From positions 1 to 49,812 of the forward strand of contig JAQXCL010000037.1 in the NCBI GenBank assembly GCA_029251885.1: DNA of 49,812 nt. Direction: 5' to 3'. This DNA comes from Opitutales bacterium. GTDB lineage: Bacteria; Verrucomicrobiota; Verrucomicrobiia; Opitutales; Seribacteraceae. Shown here one piece after another: positions 16,301 to 28,300 of this stretch. The position numbers were made by a program, and so were the translations under genes. A model generated the notes under the pieces. The model was given only the letters and a program-made list of their open reading frames with translations. It was not told the DNA's origin and searched no databases. Each line of letters opens with the position of its first letter. Position 1 is the stretch's first letter.

Positions 16301-19300
16301 AGTATTTTGCCGGACAAATTGATGATCTCCGACTATATGATAATGCCCTTACACCGGAAGAAATTTCCAGAATCCATAATGGTGGAGAAGGCGATATTGG
16401 AATTATTGGTTTGGTTAATGCACCCGTTGTTACAGATGATGAGATAGTTACCATCAAAATATCATTTGAAAAACTTCAAGGTAAAGTCGCAGTAGTGGGT
16501 GTTTCTGAAGATGATATTAATGCAAGTCTTTCCAATGGTGAAATTGTTCCAGGAAGCCTGCAAGACTTGGGAGATGGAATCTTTGAATTTAACGCAACCT
16601 TTACCTCCTACCAAAAAATAATTCTTGATCTGCCTAGTGGAGCAGGAACTTTCGAGGGTGAGGATACTCTTAGGGTGACCCACGAAGTTGCCCGGGTACC
16701 TGAAGTTCCTAACAAGAAAGATATTGTTCATTGGTGGTGGCTTGATGAATCTTTAGGGCAAGCTGTCTTGGACAGCGTGGGAACAAGTCATGGAACCCTT
16801 GCTGGGGATACAACTTGGACTGCAGACTCTATTTGGGGTACAGCTGCCAGTTTTCGAAACATTGGTGACCACATTGCCTTAGGGGCATCAGACTCCAACC
16901 TCAGTCGTGAACAATTTTCCGTATCTCTCTGGTTTAAGCGATTAGCCAACAGTACTTACCGTTCGCCCGAACTAATCGGTAATGTCATGTTATCATTGGG
17001 TGGTACGGATGGACAGTCTATTCAAATTGGTTCCGGTACATCCAATCTTGAAGTATATATGAATTCCTTAATCGCTTCGGGAAATGTTCAAATGGGCAGA
17101 GGTATAGAGGATGGTAAATGGAATCATGTACTGCTCTCCTATGATTCTGAATCCTATGATGGATATGAATTAAAATTTTACTTAAACGGTCAGCTTGAAG
17201 GTGAAAGCGGAGACTTTGGCAGTAGCCTAGTGATTCCAGGGAATAGTAAATGGTATATGGGGCTGGCCTCTCCTCAGTATCCGGATGGTGGTAGATTCAT
17301 CGGAGAAATCGACGATATTAGAATCTACTCCACGGTGCTTGGCGAACAAATGGCTGGCGATCTATATAACCAAGGATTGAGTGACCATGGCTTAACTGTA
17401 GAACCCTTTGATTTTGACTCTGTGCAAGACCCGGAACTTCAGGAGGTTGTATCCATTCAGGTAAAATTCAAAAGATATGGCGAGTACATCAGTCTGAATG
17501 AGACGAATATTGAAGACCTTAACTTTAGTATTCCAAAGCCCGATGAGATCGATGGCATCACCCTATGGCTCGATGCTGCTGATACATCGACTATCACCAC
17601 AGGTACTGCCAATGAAGTAAATACTTGGGTAAATAAAATTGATTCGACCGTAAAAATGCACGGAGCATCTGATAAACCCGATACCAACAGCTCAATCAAC
17701 GGAATCAATGCACTGCACTTTCTTGGCATGAAAAATACTGGACCATGGGACGGAATGTATGCCCGTAAAGATACAAGTACCCCATGGAGTCCAGCGACCG
17801 AGACTGGTGCCGCCAGTGGAACCTATGATGACTTAGTCCTGTTCATGGTCATGCGCATTAATGGGAAAGGACAAAATACCAATGGCCTAGGGTTAGGATG
17901 GGAGGGTCACTTCTATGGATGGGGGAACTCAAAAATCTATTGGGATATGCCTAATAGTAGTTATCGCTTATCAACAAATTTCGAGGGAACCAATTTGATT
18001 GTGTTTGAATATAGCAAAACAAATAATTTTCGAACTCTTTGGAAAAACGGATCATCAACCGGCACTTCCACTACCTCGAATGAGGGTGGGCTATACAGTC
18101 CAAGTGCATATGAGTTTAAATTTCCCAGCTATTCGAGTTGGGGTACTGGTAGGTACTATGACCTTACCCTCGGCGAAATGATCTCTTTACGAGGTACAAT
18201 GACCACGGATCTTCGTCAACAAATAGAAGGTTACCTCGCCCAGAAATGGAAACTAACAGATCAGTTACCTCTATCGCACCCTTACTTATCCCCCTACCCC
18301 AATTTCCGTCTGCTTGATAAGAATAGCGACGAAATAACAAATTTTTCATTTTCAAAAGCTGAAGATAATTCAAGTTTGGTCATTCAATTTACTCCAGAAG
18401 AATCGCCCAACCGTTTTGCCTTCCAATTGAATGGTAGTTTTGGGGAAACTAACGACGGTGCAGTTAGTCAATCAACCAGCTTTAATCTGGCTTATGGCCG
18501 GCCCCTAACCCGACTGGATCACCTTCGGGCTTGGTGGGACTTCGATGATCAAAATGATCAGTTGGTCAGCGAGTTTTTTGGCCGTTTCCCGGGGACCTTT
18601 ATTGATAACAATATATCAGGAACATTCTATGAAGTTACCTATGCACCAGGGATCTCCGGCCACGCTTTGAGTTTTCCCGGTAATGCATGGGTTCGAACTT
18701 CTGCATCTGCGAGCAGCCTGGGAATTTCTTCTAACAGGCCACGAACTATTTCTTTATGGATTCAACCAGCACAGGATGAAATGAACGACGCGGTTATTTA
18801 CGGCCTGGGCAACCTTAGTGGAAATGCAGGCGGTGCTTACACCGGTTGGGGACTTCGTAATATTTGGTACAACCGACTGGCCTCATTCTACAACAACCAG
18901 AACAACCAAAATAATTTTTACTCAGCTACTGGAAACTTCGGAGGGGCATGGAAACATCTAGTTCACCGTTATGACGGGCAATATGTGCAAGCTTATGTGG
19001 ATGGTCAAAGAGTCCTTAGCACTCTTCGTTCAGAATTGAACACGATGAGTCGCACTCCCCTAAGCTTAGGCTACTTTGATCAAAACCGATCCGGTTGGTA
19101 TGCGAGCAATTATGTTGGATTAATGGATGATTTCCGAGTTTATGACATTGCATTAACCGAAGCTGAAATTGATCAATTATATGGAAATGGCGCGGGTGAT
19201 GTTTCCATTCTTCCCACCCTGAGTGTAGATCCTGTTATCGAGGGATCCCGGGGAAATGGAACATTAACTTTTACGAGGGGTGGACAACCCTTTCCTGCCC

Positions 19301-22300
19301 AAGACTTAAATGCATCCCATTTCACGGTTACCAATGGTGAAATGATTATGGATTCTGTCTACTCAGACGATAACCTGACTTGGTTCTTTGCTTATGAATT
19401 AGGAGAAGAAAACAGAGGTTCATCAATTATTTTTCATCCTGATGTATTTACCGATGGTTACGAACAACCAAATGTCAGTAATTCTGCTTCTTCCAAAAAA
19501 CTCTACCGTGCGATTACCCGACCGGATGACATCGACGCCTGGTGGTCTTTCAACCGTGATTCACTCAGGTCGAACCAAGTTCAAAGTGATAGTGCAGACG
19601 GAACGGTCGCCACAATTTACGATGCCTGGGTAACTCAAAAGGGGAAATTTGGACAAGGTCTGGCTTTTGATAAAACCTCTGATGATGGGAGAATGAAAAT
19701 TGAACCCAACGGAATCCCTCTAAACGAATCGGGTTGGACACTCTCAGTATGGTGTAAAAATTTCATCTCTCCATCAACTAACGCCATCTCCACCCTATTC
19801 CGCGGACAGGACAAACAAAGTGCGATTGAGTTTGACCGTTACCTGGTACTACGTGGACAGGATCAATTCATTGGTTTTATAGATGGGGATGAAGCAGAGG
19901 ATGAGGCGAGGTTTAAGAGTTCTAATTATAAACTCCAACCCTACGCACAAAGGGGTTGGAATCACCTCGTTGTTTTAGGAGAAGGTGCCCGTACCAAATA
20001 TTTTTTAAACGGCGTTTTTATTGGCCAGGCAAACGAACGTGATCAAAGCGATGTCTATTACATCGGGAATTCAAGTGGAGATGAATTGTTTGCCGAATAC
20101 ATCGACGATTTACGAATATATGGCATTTCTTTATCGCACGCGGAAGTCGGTTCGATTTACGGAGGTGGTTATGGGGATATGTTTGCCTCCATTCAAGTCG
20201 AGGCAAATTCGACTTCTGCTGAGTACCCTAAAGTATTTGATCTGTATTTTGGAAAAGATGCCAGCTTGGTGGAAGTGGATGATCTTAATGAGTCATGGAT
20301 GGCTCTCTCACCAGGTACAATAAACGATATCAATCAATCGGAAGATAATTCTTCTTACCGAATATCCATAAATCCCGATACTTCGAAAACTCTTCATACC
20401 TTGGAAATCCCAGATCTCCCCACTCGATTTGAGAGCTTAAGTTTATGGTTGGATGCGAGCGAGCCTCAGGGAGGTTCTTTTTCATTCGAGTCCGATAATG
20501 AACTGACGCTTTGGCTTGATGCGTCGGACGCAAGCACAGTAACCAAGCGTGATGGGTCGGACGATATCGATACCTGGCAAAACAAGGTCAATCCAGCAGT
20601 AATAATGAAAAGCACCACCTTAACCTCTCCCAGTTTTGATCAATCAATCAATGGAAAAACAGCGGTTAGAATTGAGGAAAACAATGGAAATTTTGAACGC
20701 ATTACAGCTTATTCAAACGGTGCAAAATGGAACCCGGCTGGAATCAATGGTCAGGCAAGCGGTCCATTAACTGATGTTGTAGTCATGCTCGTCTGGCGGA
20801 TTGATAAAAATGGCAGGACAACCTTCCCTTTCAACTGGGGGATGGGAGATCACTTCCCCTGGGAAAACGGTTATATATACTGGAGGTATTCTGGGAACAA
20901 TAGAACCCAAACCCATTTAGCGAGTAATGGAGATACCGTTCTTACGACGCTAGAATATTCGGTCAGTAATGGCACTCAAAAAGCCTACAAAAATGGTGAA
21001 GTTATCTTTTCACAAGCACCCCAGGAAAATCGTAACATTGGGGGGGCATTCTTTTTCCCCGGTAGTAGTTATTGGGGGATTAATCATGTCCCCCGCTTTA
21101 CCCTGGGAGAAATGCTGGTGGTGCGCGGAACCATGTCCGAAGAAGAGCGTTCGATATACGAGGGATACCTCTCTCACAAATGGGGGATTTCTAGTTTGCT
21201 CCCAAGTATTCATGAATACAAATCGGAAACTCCAAATAATTTCGACGGAGAAGCGTGGAAACCAGGCACCTCATTTGCAAAACTGTATTGGACAGACAAA
21301 AGCAACCAACGAAACCATGCCACCTCAAACGGCAGCCCAACATGGAACTCAAATACTCAAAATGGCTTAGCTCTAATGACTTACAGTGGTGCAGATGGAG
21401 AATATCATGACTGGGAAAAGATTAATGATATCAGGACAGTCTTCTGGGTAGTGAGAAAAAATGGCACCGACTCCAACCGTTTCTTGCTTGGCAGCGGTGA
21501 GGATTATAATTTTCATACCTCTGGAAATAATTACCTTCACAGCGTGCATGCAAGTACGGCCTATGCTGGAACCCTTAGGGAAAATGGAAGTTTAATTTCA
21601 ACCCCCCAAGACAGACCGCTCCCACAAAATTTAAGTGTAATATCTCTAAGGTCTTATTCCGATTTAAAGGCTTCCAATTTCACCAATGACCGAAATATTG
21701 GAGGTCGTACTTGGAAGGGAGATCTTGGAGAATTACTTATTTTCAATGAAGCTCTTGAAGACGATGAGATTGAATCAATTGAAGGCTACCTAACTCACAA
21801 ATGGGGTCTTGAGGGATCACTAATATCTGGGCATCCCTATGAATCAAGTCCACCTGCAAAAGATTTCGGACAACCTTTTACTTTTGGTAGTGGGCAAGAA
21901 TTGGAAAAGATTCATTTTGAATTGCTACATTATCTACCTCCTTATCGGGAAAATGACCTAATAAGCCGCTGGGACTTTGAGGACTCGATCGTTGATCCTA
22001 ATGGAAAGACCAGAATCATCGACTTAGGAGGAGCTAGAAATGACGGATTCCTCGAAGGCAATGCACACTTAGCCACTGGACGTTTTAATAATGCTCTAAA
22101 TTTAGATGGTTCCGGGGATTTTCTAGATATTCCAAAATTTCGTGGTGCCTATGCTGCTCGAAACCTTACTTTCTCAGCTTGGATCAAACTGTCTAACAGT
22201 GGATCTTCCGAAGATTCTGAAGATGCATCTATTTTCTCCACTGCCGGCAGTTCAACCAACCACGCACGACTTTGGTACGACATAAACGCCAACAGTATAG

Positions 22301-25300
22301 GTAACCGGACATACTCTTTCATACTCGGTTCCACCTTAGCACAGGCAAATCGTGCCAACGGAACCGATGGGCTTGGCATCGCCAACCAATGGCAATTCAT
22401 CGTCTGGGTAATGAACCAGGACCAGCGCACCCTCTATGTCAATGGCAACCTAATTAGCCAGTCCAATACCCCCACCCCCTCGATTACTCTTGAGGGAAAT
22501 AATGCACGGATTGGTTCATGGAACGAAGATAGTGAGGCAGACTTTGAAGGCCTGATTGATGAGATGAGAATATATGGAGTATCTCTTGCCCAGAATGACA
22601 TTGATGCGATGTGGAATTCAGGCTCGGGCGATCTCGGCATTGTTCCTGTGATTGAATTAAATCACAATCATGCTGCCGCCGAGGTTAATGGTACGATCAA
22701 ATTTTACCAGGTTGGTACCCAGGTTGAGGTTACTGGTCTTGATTCCTCTGATGTTATTCTAGATGGCGCTATTTTAAGCAACTTATCCGCTGATGGTAAT
22801 GGAGGATATAATCTATCCATCCTCCCTGACCGGCCGGGTGTACCATTCAGAATCTCCATACCTGAAAATTCTGCCACTGAAGTAAACGGTACCACGCTGA
22901 CCGGAGGCACATCGGCTAAATTCATACAAAGCCCAACCATAACCGCTGAGGACAACCTGGTATTATGGTACAACTTTGAGGGTAACGAGAGCGACCGCGT
23001 CGTCGATCTTTCCAACCGTTATTTGGATGCCACTCTTTATGGAGGTAAAAGAGTACCCGGTAAATTTTCCCAATCATTACAATTCCTTCCTGGTGAATAC
23101 TTGAGGGTTTCAGGCGATGATTTTTCCTTCAATCAAACATTTACAATTTCTTTATGGACTAAGATTTTAGACGATGAGGAGGGTATCATTCTACGAAATG
23201 GACAAGTCTCTCTGGAGTATCGGGATGACCTGAAAATGTACGGATCGGTATACACTACCAATGGATGGGAAGAAATTGGAGCCATCGCCCAATTAGGAAA
23301 GTGGGCACACTATTCATTATCCAACGACTCCCAAACCTTGAAACTCTTCATCAATGGCAATTTGATTAACTCATTATCTCTGGAGAACACCACGGCATTG
23401 GAAAGCCTTGCAGACCGTAATCTTTATTTAGGAACTGACTCAAGGTTGCCTTGGAATCGAGGAGGTAAATTTATCTTGGATGAACTACGGGTTTATGACC
23501 GCGCCCTCAGTGAAAACGAAATCGGACACCTTTATGGTCATGGTAGTGGAGATGTCGGTGTACGGCCCATTGTTTCCGGAGATTCCATTTTTTCGCGCTC
23601 TCTCATTTCACAATCGGTTCAGTTTTGGAAAGAGGATGCCAACATCTCCGTATCGGGTTTGGAATTGGCTGAGATAAATGCAAGTGGTGCGAGTTTGTTA
23701 AATTTCAATTCATCGGATCTTTCTTACGATCTAAATGCCAGTTCAAAGCCATCACTTGTACGGGTGTCCTTGCCCCATGGAGCTGTAATTAAAGATGGCA
23801 ACCTCAGTCAGGCTGGAGCTTATGAGTTCCAACACCGTACCATTACCTCGGTCGAGGATGGTTTGGTTGCGTGGTACACCTTTGACTCGGTCAATGGGTC
23901 AACCATTGCTGATATTTCAGGGAATCTTCGACACGCAATACTCCGTGCCTCGGATATTTCTGAAGACAATAATTCGGATGCGATTAGTTCATCGGAAAGC
24001 AGTTCTACAAGCTATGGTGTATCCAATGCCTTCGATAATATTATGGTTGGCTCGAATGATAAGTGGCTGACCAAGTGGGACGGATCTCCAGTTTACATTC
24101 AGTATGACTTTGAAACACCTACCGAGATAGGTAGTTATGCAATCTATTCTCAAAATGCGGATGAAGATATAAAATCTCCCAAATCATGGATATTTGAAGG
24201 CTCTAATAATAATACAGCCTGGCAGGAGCTTCACGAAGTTCAAAACCAGACAAATTGGAGCGAATGGGAAAAGCGCACCTACACCTTATCTGAAGCTGCA
24301 AACTACCGTTATTACCGAATTTCTTTTACTGAGACTACCGGCAATCTAGCCCCAAATCATTTCGAAGATCTACAACTTTGGCTCGATGCTTCTGATTCAG
24401 CATCGATTGAGGATACCGCAAATGTCGTGTCCAGATGGAATGATAAAAGCGGGCTCAATAACCATCTTCTATCCAGCGGAGACCCAAGCACCAATACCCG
24501 TTCTCAAAACTCCCAAAATGTGATCGATTTTGATGGAAACGATTATTTTGAATCTGCGAGCTCCTACCCCACCGGAAATGACTTCTCCTTTTTTCTCGTC
24601 GCCGGGATTGATACGATTACCAATGCCTATCAAGCAATGTTTTCTATTCGGCCAGCCGCCGGAAATCCCAGTTTTCAAATAGATGCCGCCAGCGACTCTT
24701 CCTTCCTCGTACGATTTTTGAATGATGATGTTGGAACGAACAAAGATTTTTCATCCACTCCTGTACACGGTTCAAGCATCTATGAGTTTATCTTTGATGA
24801 TACTGAAAACGAATTGGAGGTTTATGTAGATGGAAGTTCACTCGGATCCACTCCCTATACCACTGCACCCAATCAGCAAAATACTCTCACTCTTTTTGTA
24901 AATCGTGGTAGAGGTTCTTTCATTGACGGCTTTGTGGCAGAAATGATTGGAATCCAACAATCGGTCTCCTCTACTGAACGCAAAAGAATCGAGGGATATT
25001 TAGCCCACAAATGGGGGCTCAGTGATTCATTATCTTCCACTCACCCGCTCACTTATTTATCGATCGGAGAAATTGAGTTTTTCCCTCCAGCCCGAGTCCA
25101 ACCTGCAGAATTTAATAATTCAATGGATTTTTCAGAAGACTTTATTGAACTTCCATTCCGTATTGATCAATCTAGTAGATCAACTGGCTTATCTACGGCT
25201 TTCTGGATTATACCCGAAAAAGTTGGCGGCAATAACAGTAACCCAGCCATTCTTTTAAGTTCTGGTATTGGCGGTTACGATTGGTCACTCGGGTTAAAAT

Positions 25301-28300
25301 CAGGATTACCATTTGTCAGAACTGGGAACCTTGAAGCAACCACCCCCCAGCAAATCTTTGCCGGTCAGCGATTGCACCTCACCGCCGTTTTCAATCCCAA
25401 CCTCAACCAAACACTTGTTTATGTGAACGGAGTGCCATCCCAGTTAAACACCCTCGGTTATGATTCGTCTTCCAACAAACTTGTTCTGGGCTCAGATCGA
25501 GACGGTTCCAATCCCTTTGAAGGATTAATCGATGATGTAAGAATTTGGAACCGTCCCCTTACAGCTGATGAAGTCAGTCTTTTGTACGGCAATGGCTTGG
25601 GAGACTTTGGACCACAAGGAACCATCCTTTTGGAAAGCCCAACCTTTGGGGAGAAGGTGGAAGCAGTGCTTTCTTTTAATCAACCCGTAAAAGGTTTTGA
25701 TCCTAACACAGACCTGACCGGGAATGGGCTAACTTATGCGAGTTCGAGTACTGAAGATAATCGTACATTCATCCTAACGTTTATTCCCGATTCATTTGAT
25801 CCTGGCACCCTCTCGATTACCCTAAATGAAAGTGCGGTCTCTGATGCTTACGGATCCACGAACTCCGAAATTACAAAAACCATCGATTACCGACCGCATC
25901 GGATCGCTCAGTCTGACCTCCTGGTATGGTGGGAATTAAATAATACCACCTCTGATTCATCCGGAAATGGAAATAATGGAACTACCATCAGTGCCGATTG
26001 GAACAGCAGTGGAAAGTTTGGTGGCTCTCGACCTTTCAATGGATCTGATGGAAGATCAATCACCCATAATGGTTTAAGTGCTGAATACCCTGAGGTCACT
26101 CTTTCTGCGTGGGTATACCCCCGAAGCGAAAACTTTCATATTTTCTCTATCAATCCAGCAGGAGTTACCTGGCTGTTGGAAAGACGGCGGCCTTTATTCT
26201 CCTTCTTGGGAGCTTCTCAAAACTACCTACCCGGAGGACCAGAGAATGAGGTACATGCCCGTGGATACCTTGGGCTCAATCAATGGTCTCACCTTGCTAT
26301 CACCTACAACCTTACCCAAAAGAAAGTTTCACATTACATCAATGGTGAGCTCGATTTGCAGTCCGGTTTTTCATCCACCGCAACCTTCCCTTTATCCACT
26401 TCATTTAGGTTGGGTCATGAGGATAATATTTCTACATCACTTGGAGAAATTGATGATTTCAGAATCTACAGCCGAGCATTATCCCAACAAGAGATCAGTC
26501 AACTTTATGGTGGTGGCAATGGTGATTTTTATAACCATACCATCGAGCTTACCCATTCAGGGAAATACGAACTTCCCATGTTGGTAACGGCAAGATTTCT
26601 AAAGGACGGATTCCCGGTGGATTTGAACAGTTCTTTTACCGGTTCAGATGTTAGCATTTCCTCTGCGACGGCATCGATCAATCAATTATCAAGTGGCGTC
26701 TACCAAATCTCGGTAATCCCGGATGATAATTCAACGGATGCAAACTTCACTCTGTCTATCGACGGTTCATCTGTCTCCACCGAGTTTTTTGCAAATACAT
26801 TTCAGAATCAATCCATCAATTTATCATATTCGCCCCAAGCTCCAGTTATTTATTCAGATGACCATTCCTACTGGACCCGCGGGCAGTACTCAGAATTTAC
26901 TATTTTTGCCCAGAACCAACTCGTTCTCAATGTGTCTGGATTACCAGAATGGATGGAGTTTAATAAAACCTCTGGAATAATAAGTGGGCTTCCGAACGAT
27001 GGAAATTCATCAACCATTACTATCTCTGCTGCTAACCCAGCATCTACTATTTCTCAAACTCACCAAATAAATGTTTTTGATCCATCCCTATTTGGTGCGA
27101 AATTAGAGCTTAGCCCAAGTGGTGTATTATCTGAGCAAACACCATACAATATCGATGGACTTATACTTAAATTAGACGGCACAAAAATTCCTGATCAAAA
27201 CGGGAGTGTGATTAAAACATGGGCAGACTCTTCTGGAAAAGATCGTCATTTGGACCAGCATCGCGGAACGCCAAAAGTTCAAATCAGCGAATCACTAGAT
27301 AAACAAAAAGTGGTCAACTTTGATGGATATTCCCAACTCTATTCTAGGTTTAATTTCGGCACCCTTTTAGATGACTATTCCATTATCGTATTAATTCGGC
27401 ATACGGGAGGAAATGACAAAGCAATCATTTCATCCGTTGGAACAGACTGGGTATTTGGATTAGGGGAAAGTAAATCTGCTTATTGGGAAATGGGAACTAA
27501 TCTTGTGAATAATGGACCACCTAGTGATGATCAGTGGCATATACTTTCAGGTATGGTAAAATCAGAAGGTTCCATAGAATTGTGGCGCGATGGATTTTTG
27601 GTACATCAAGGAAACCAGCCTAATTCGAAAGATTACAAACCTAGCCTTCTTGCACTGGGTGGTGCGGGAGCTAACGATTCGTTCTCCAACTCCGAGGTTG
27701 CGGAAGTACTGCTTTATAATCGCGGACTTAAGGATGCAGAGAGGCGGGATCTGGAAGATCACTTACGGTTAAAATGGATGTCAAACGGGTTGGAGGATTT
27801 TCCCTTATTAGTTAGGCTCAGCAGTGGACAACATCCCAGTTTTTCATATTCCAGTTTTGCTGACCCTAGCCAAGCTGGAGATTTGCGAATTATGAATGAC
27901 GCAGGCAAACAGCTGTCATATGAAATTGAAGATTGGAATGGAACGAGCGGAGAATCCACGCTCTGGGTACAGGTAGATAAAATAACTCCAGACCTTAACC
28001 TTATTGCCTACTGGGGAAATGATAGTAATACCTCGGCCCCGCTTTACAGGAACAATGGTTCGGTTTGGTCAGACTACGCAGGAGTCTGGCATTTCTCTGA
28101 CTTTTCTGACTCCTCCAACAATGATTTAAATGTATCTACCAATGGTTCTCCAGAAACCATTGCCACCGGGGTAACTGGTTATGCCATAGAATTTGAAAGT
28201 GAATCCAATGACTATCTATCCTTATCAAATTATACCGCCACGACAGAAAATAGTGCCCGAAGTATAGAAACGTGGATAAAATCGAGTCAAATCACGGCCG

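Larger units (their letters stand above)
13426..26530 (+). repeat. Alternating LamG jellyroll and Big-type Ig-like domains (N-terminal third of giant protein)
   Basis: LamG domains open with W-[SWT]-F-D-like strands (tryptophans at 13441, 14401, 14701, 16732, 18532, 19540, 21970, 22966, 23872, 25927). They close with IDD-x-R-[IVL]-Y (13990, 15235, 16318, 17308, 19123, 20101, 22555, 23476, 25528, 26449). Most closings are followed by a YGxGxGDxG linker and a ~100-aa domain of Big_12-like pattern: a VxVxF strand, a central GFNNNDLEVTGGQVSGF-type segment and a terminal KIRIPAG or VSLPHGA. Openings and closings are equal in number (ten each). Protein similarity is clear, but nucleotide identity between units is low, so the duplications are old. 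Confidence 0.8.
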
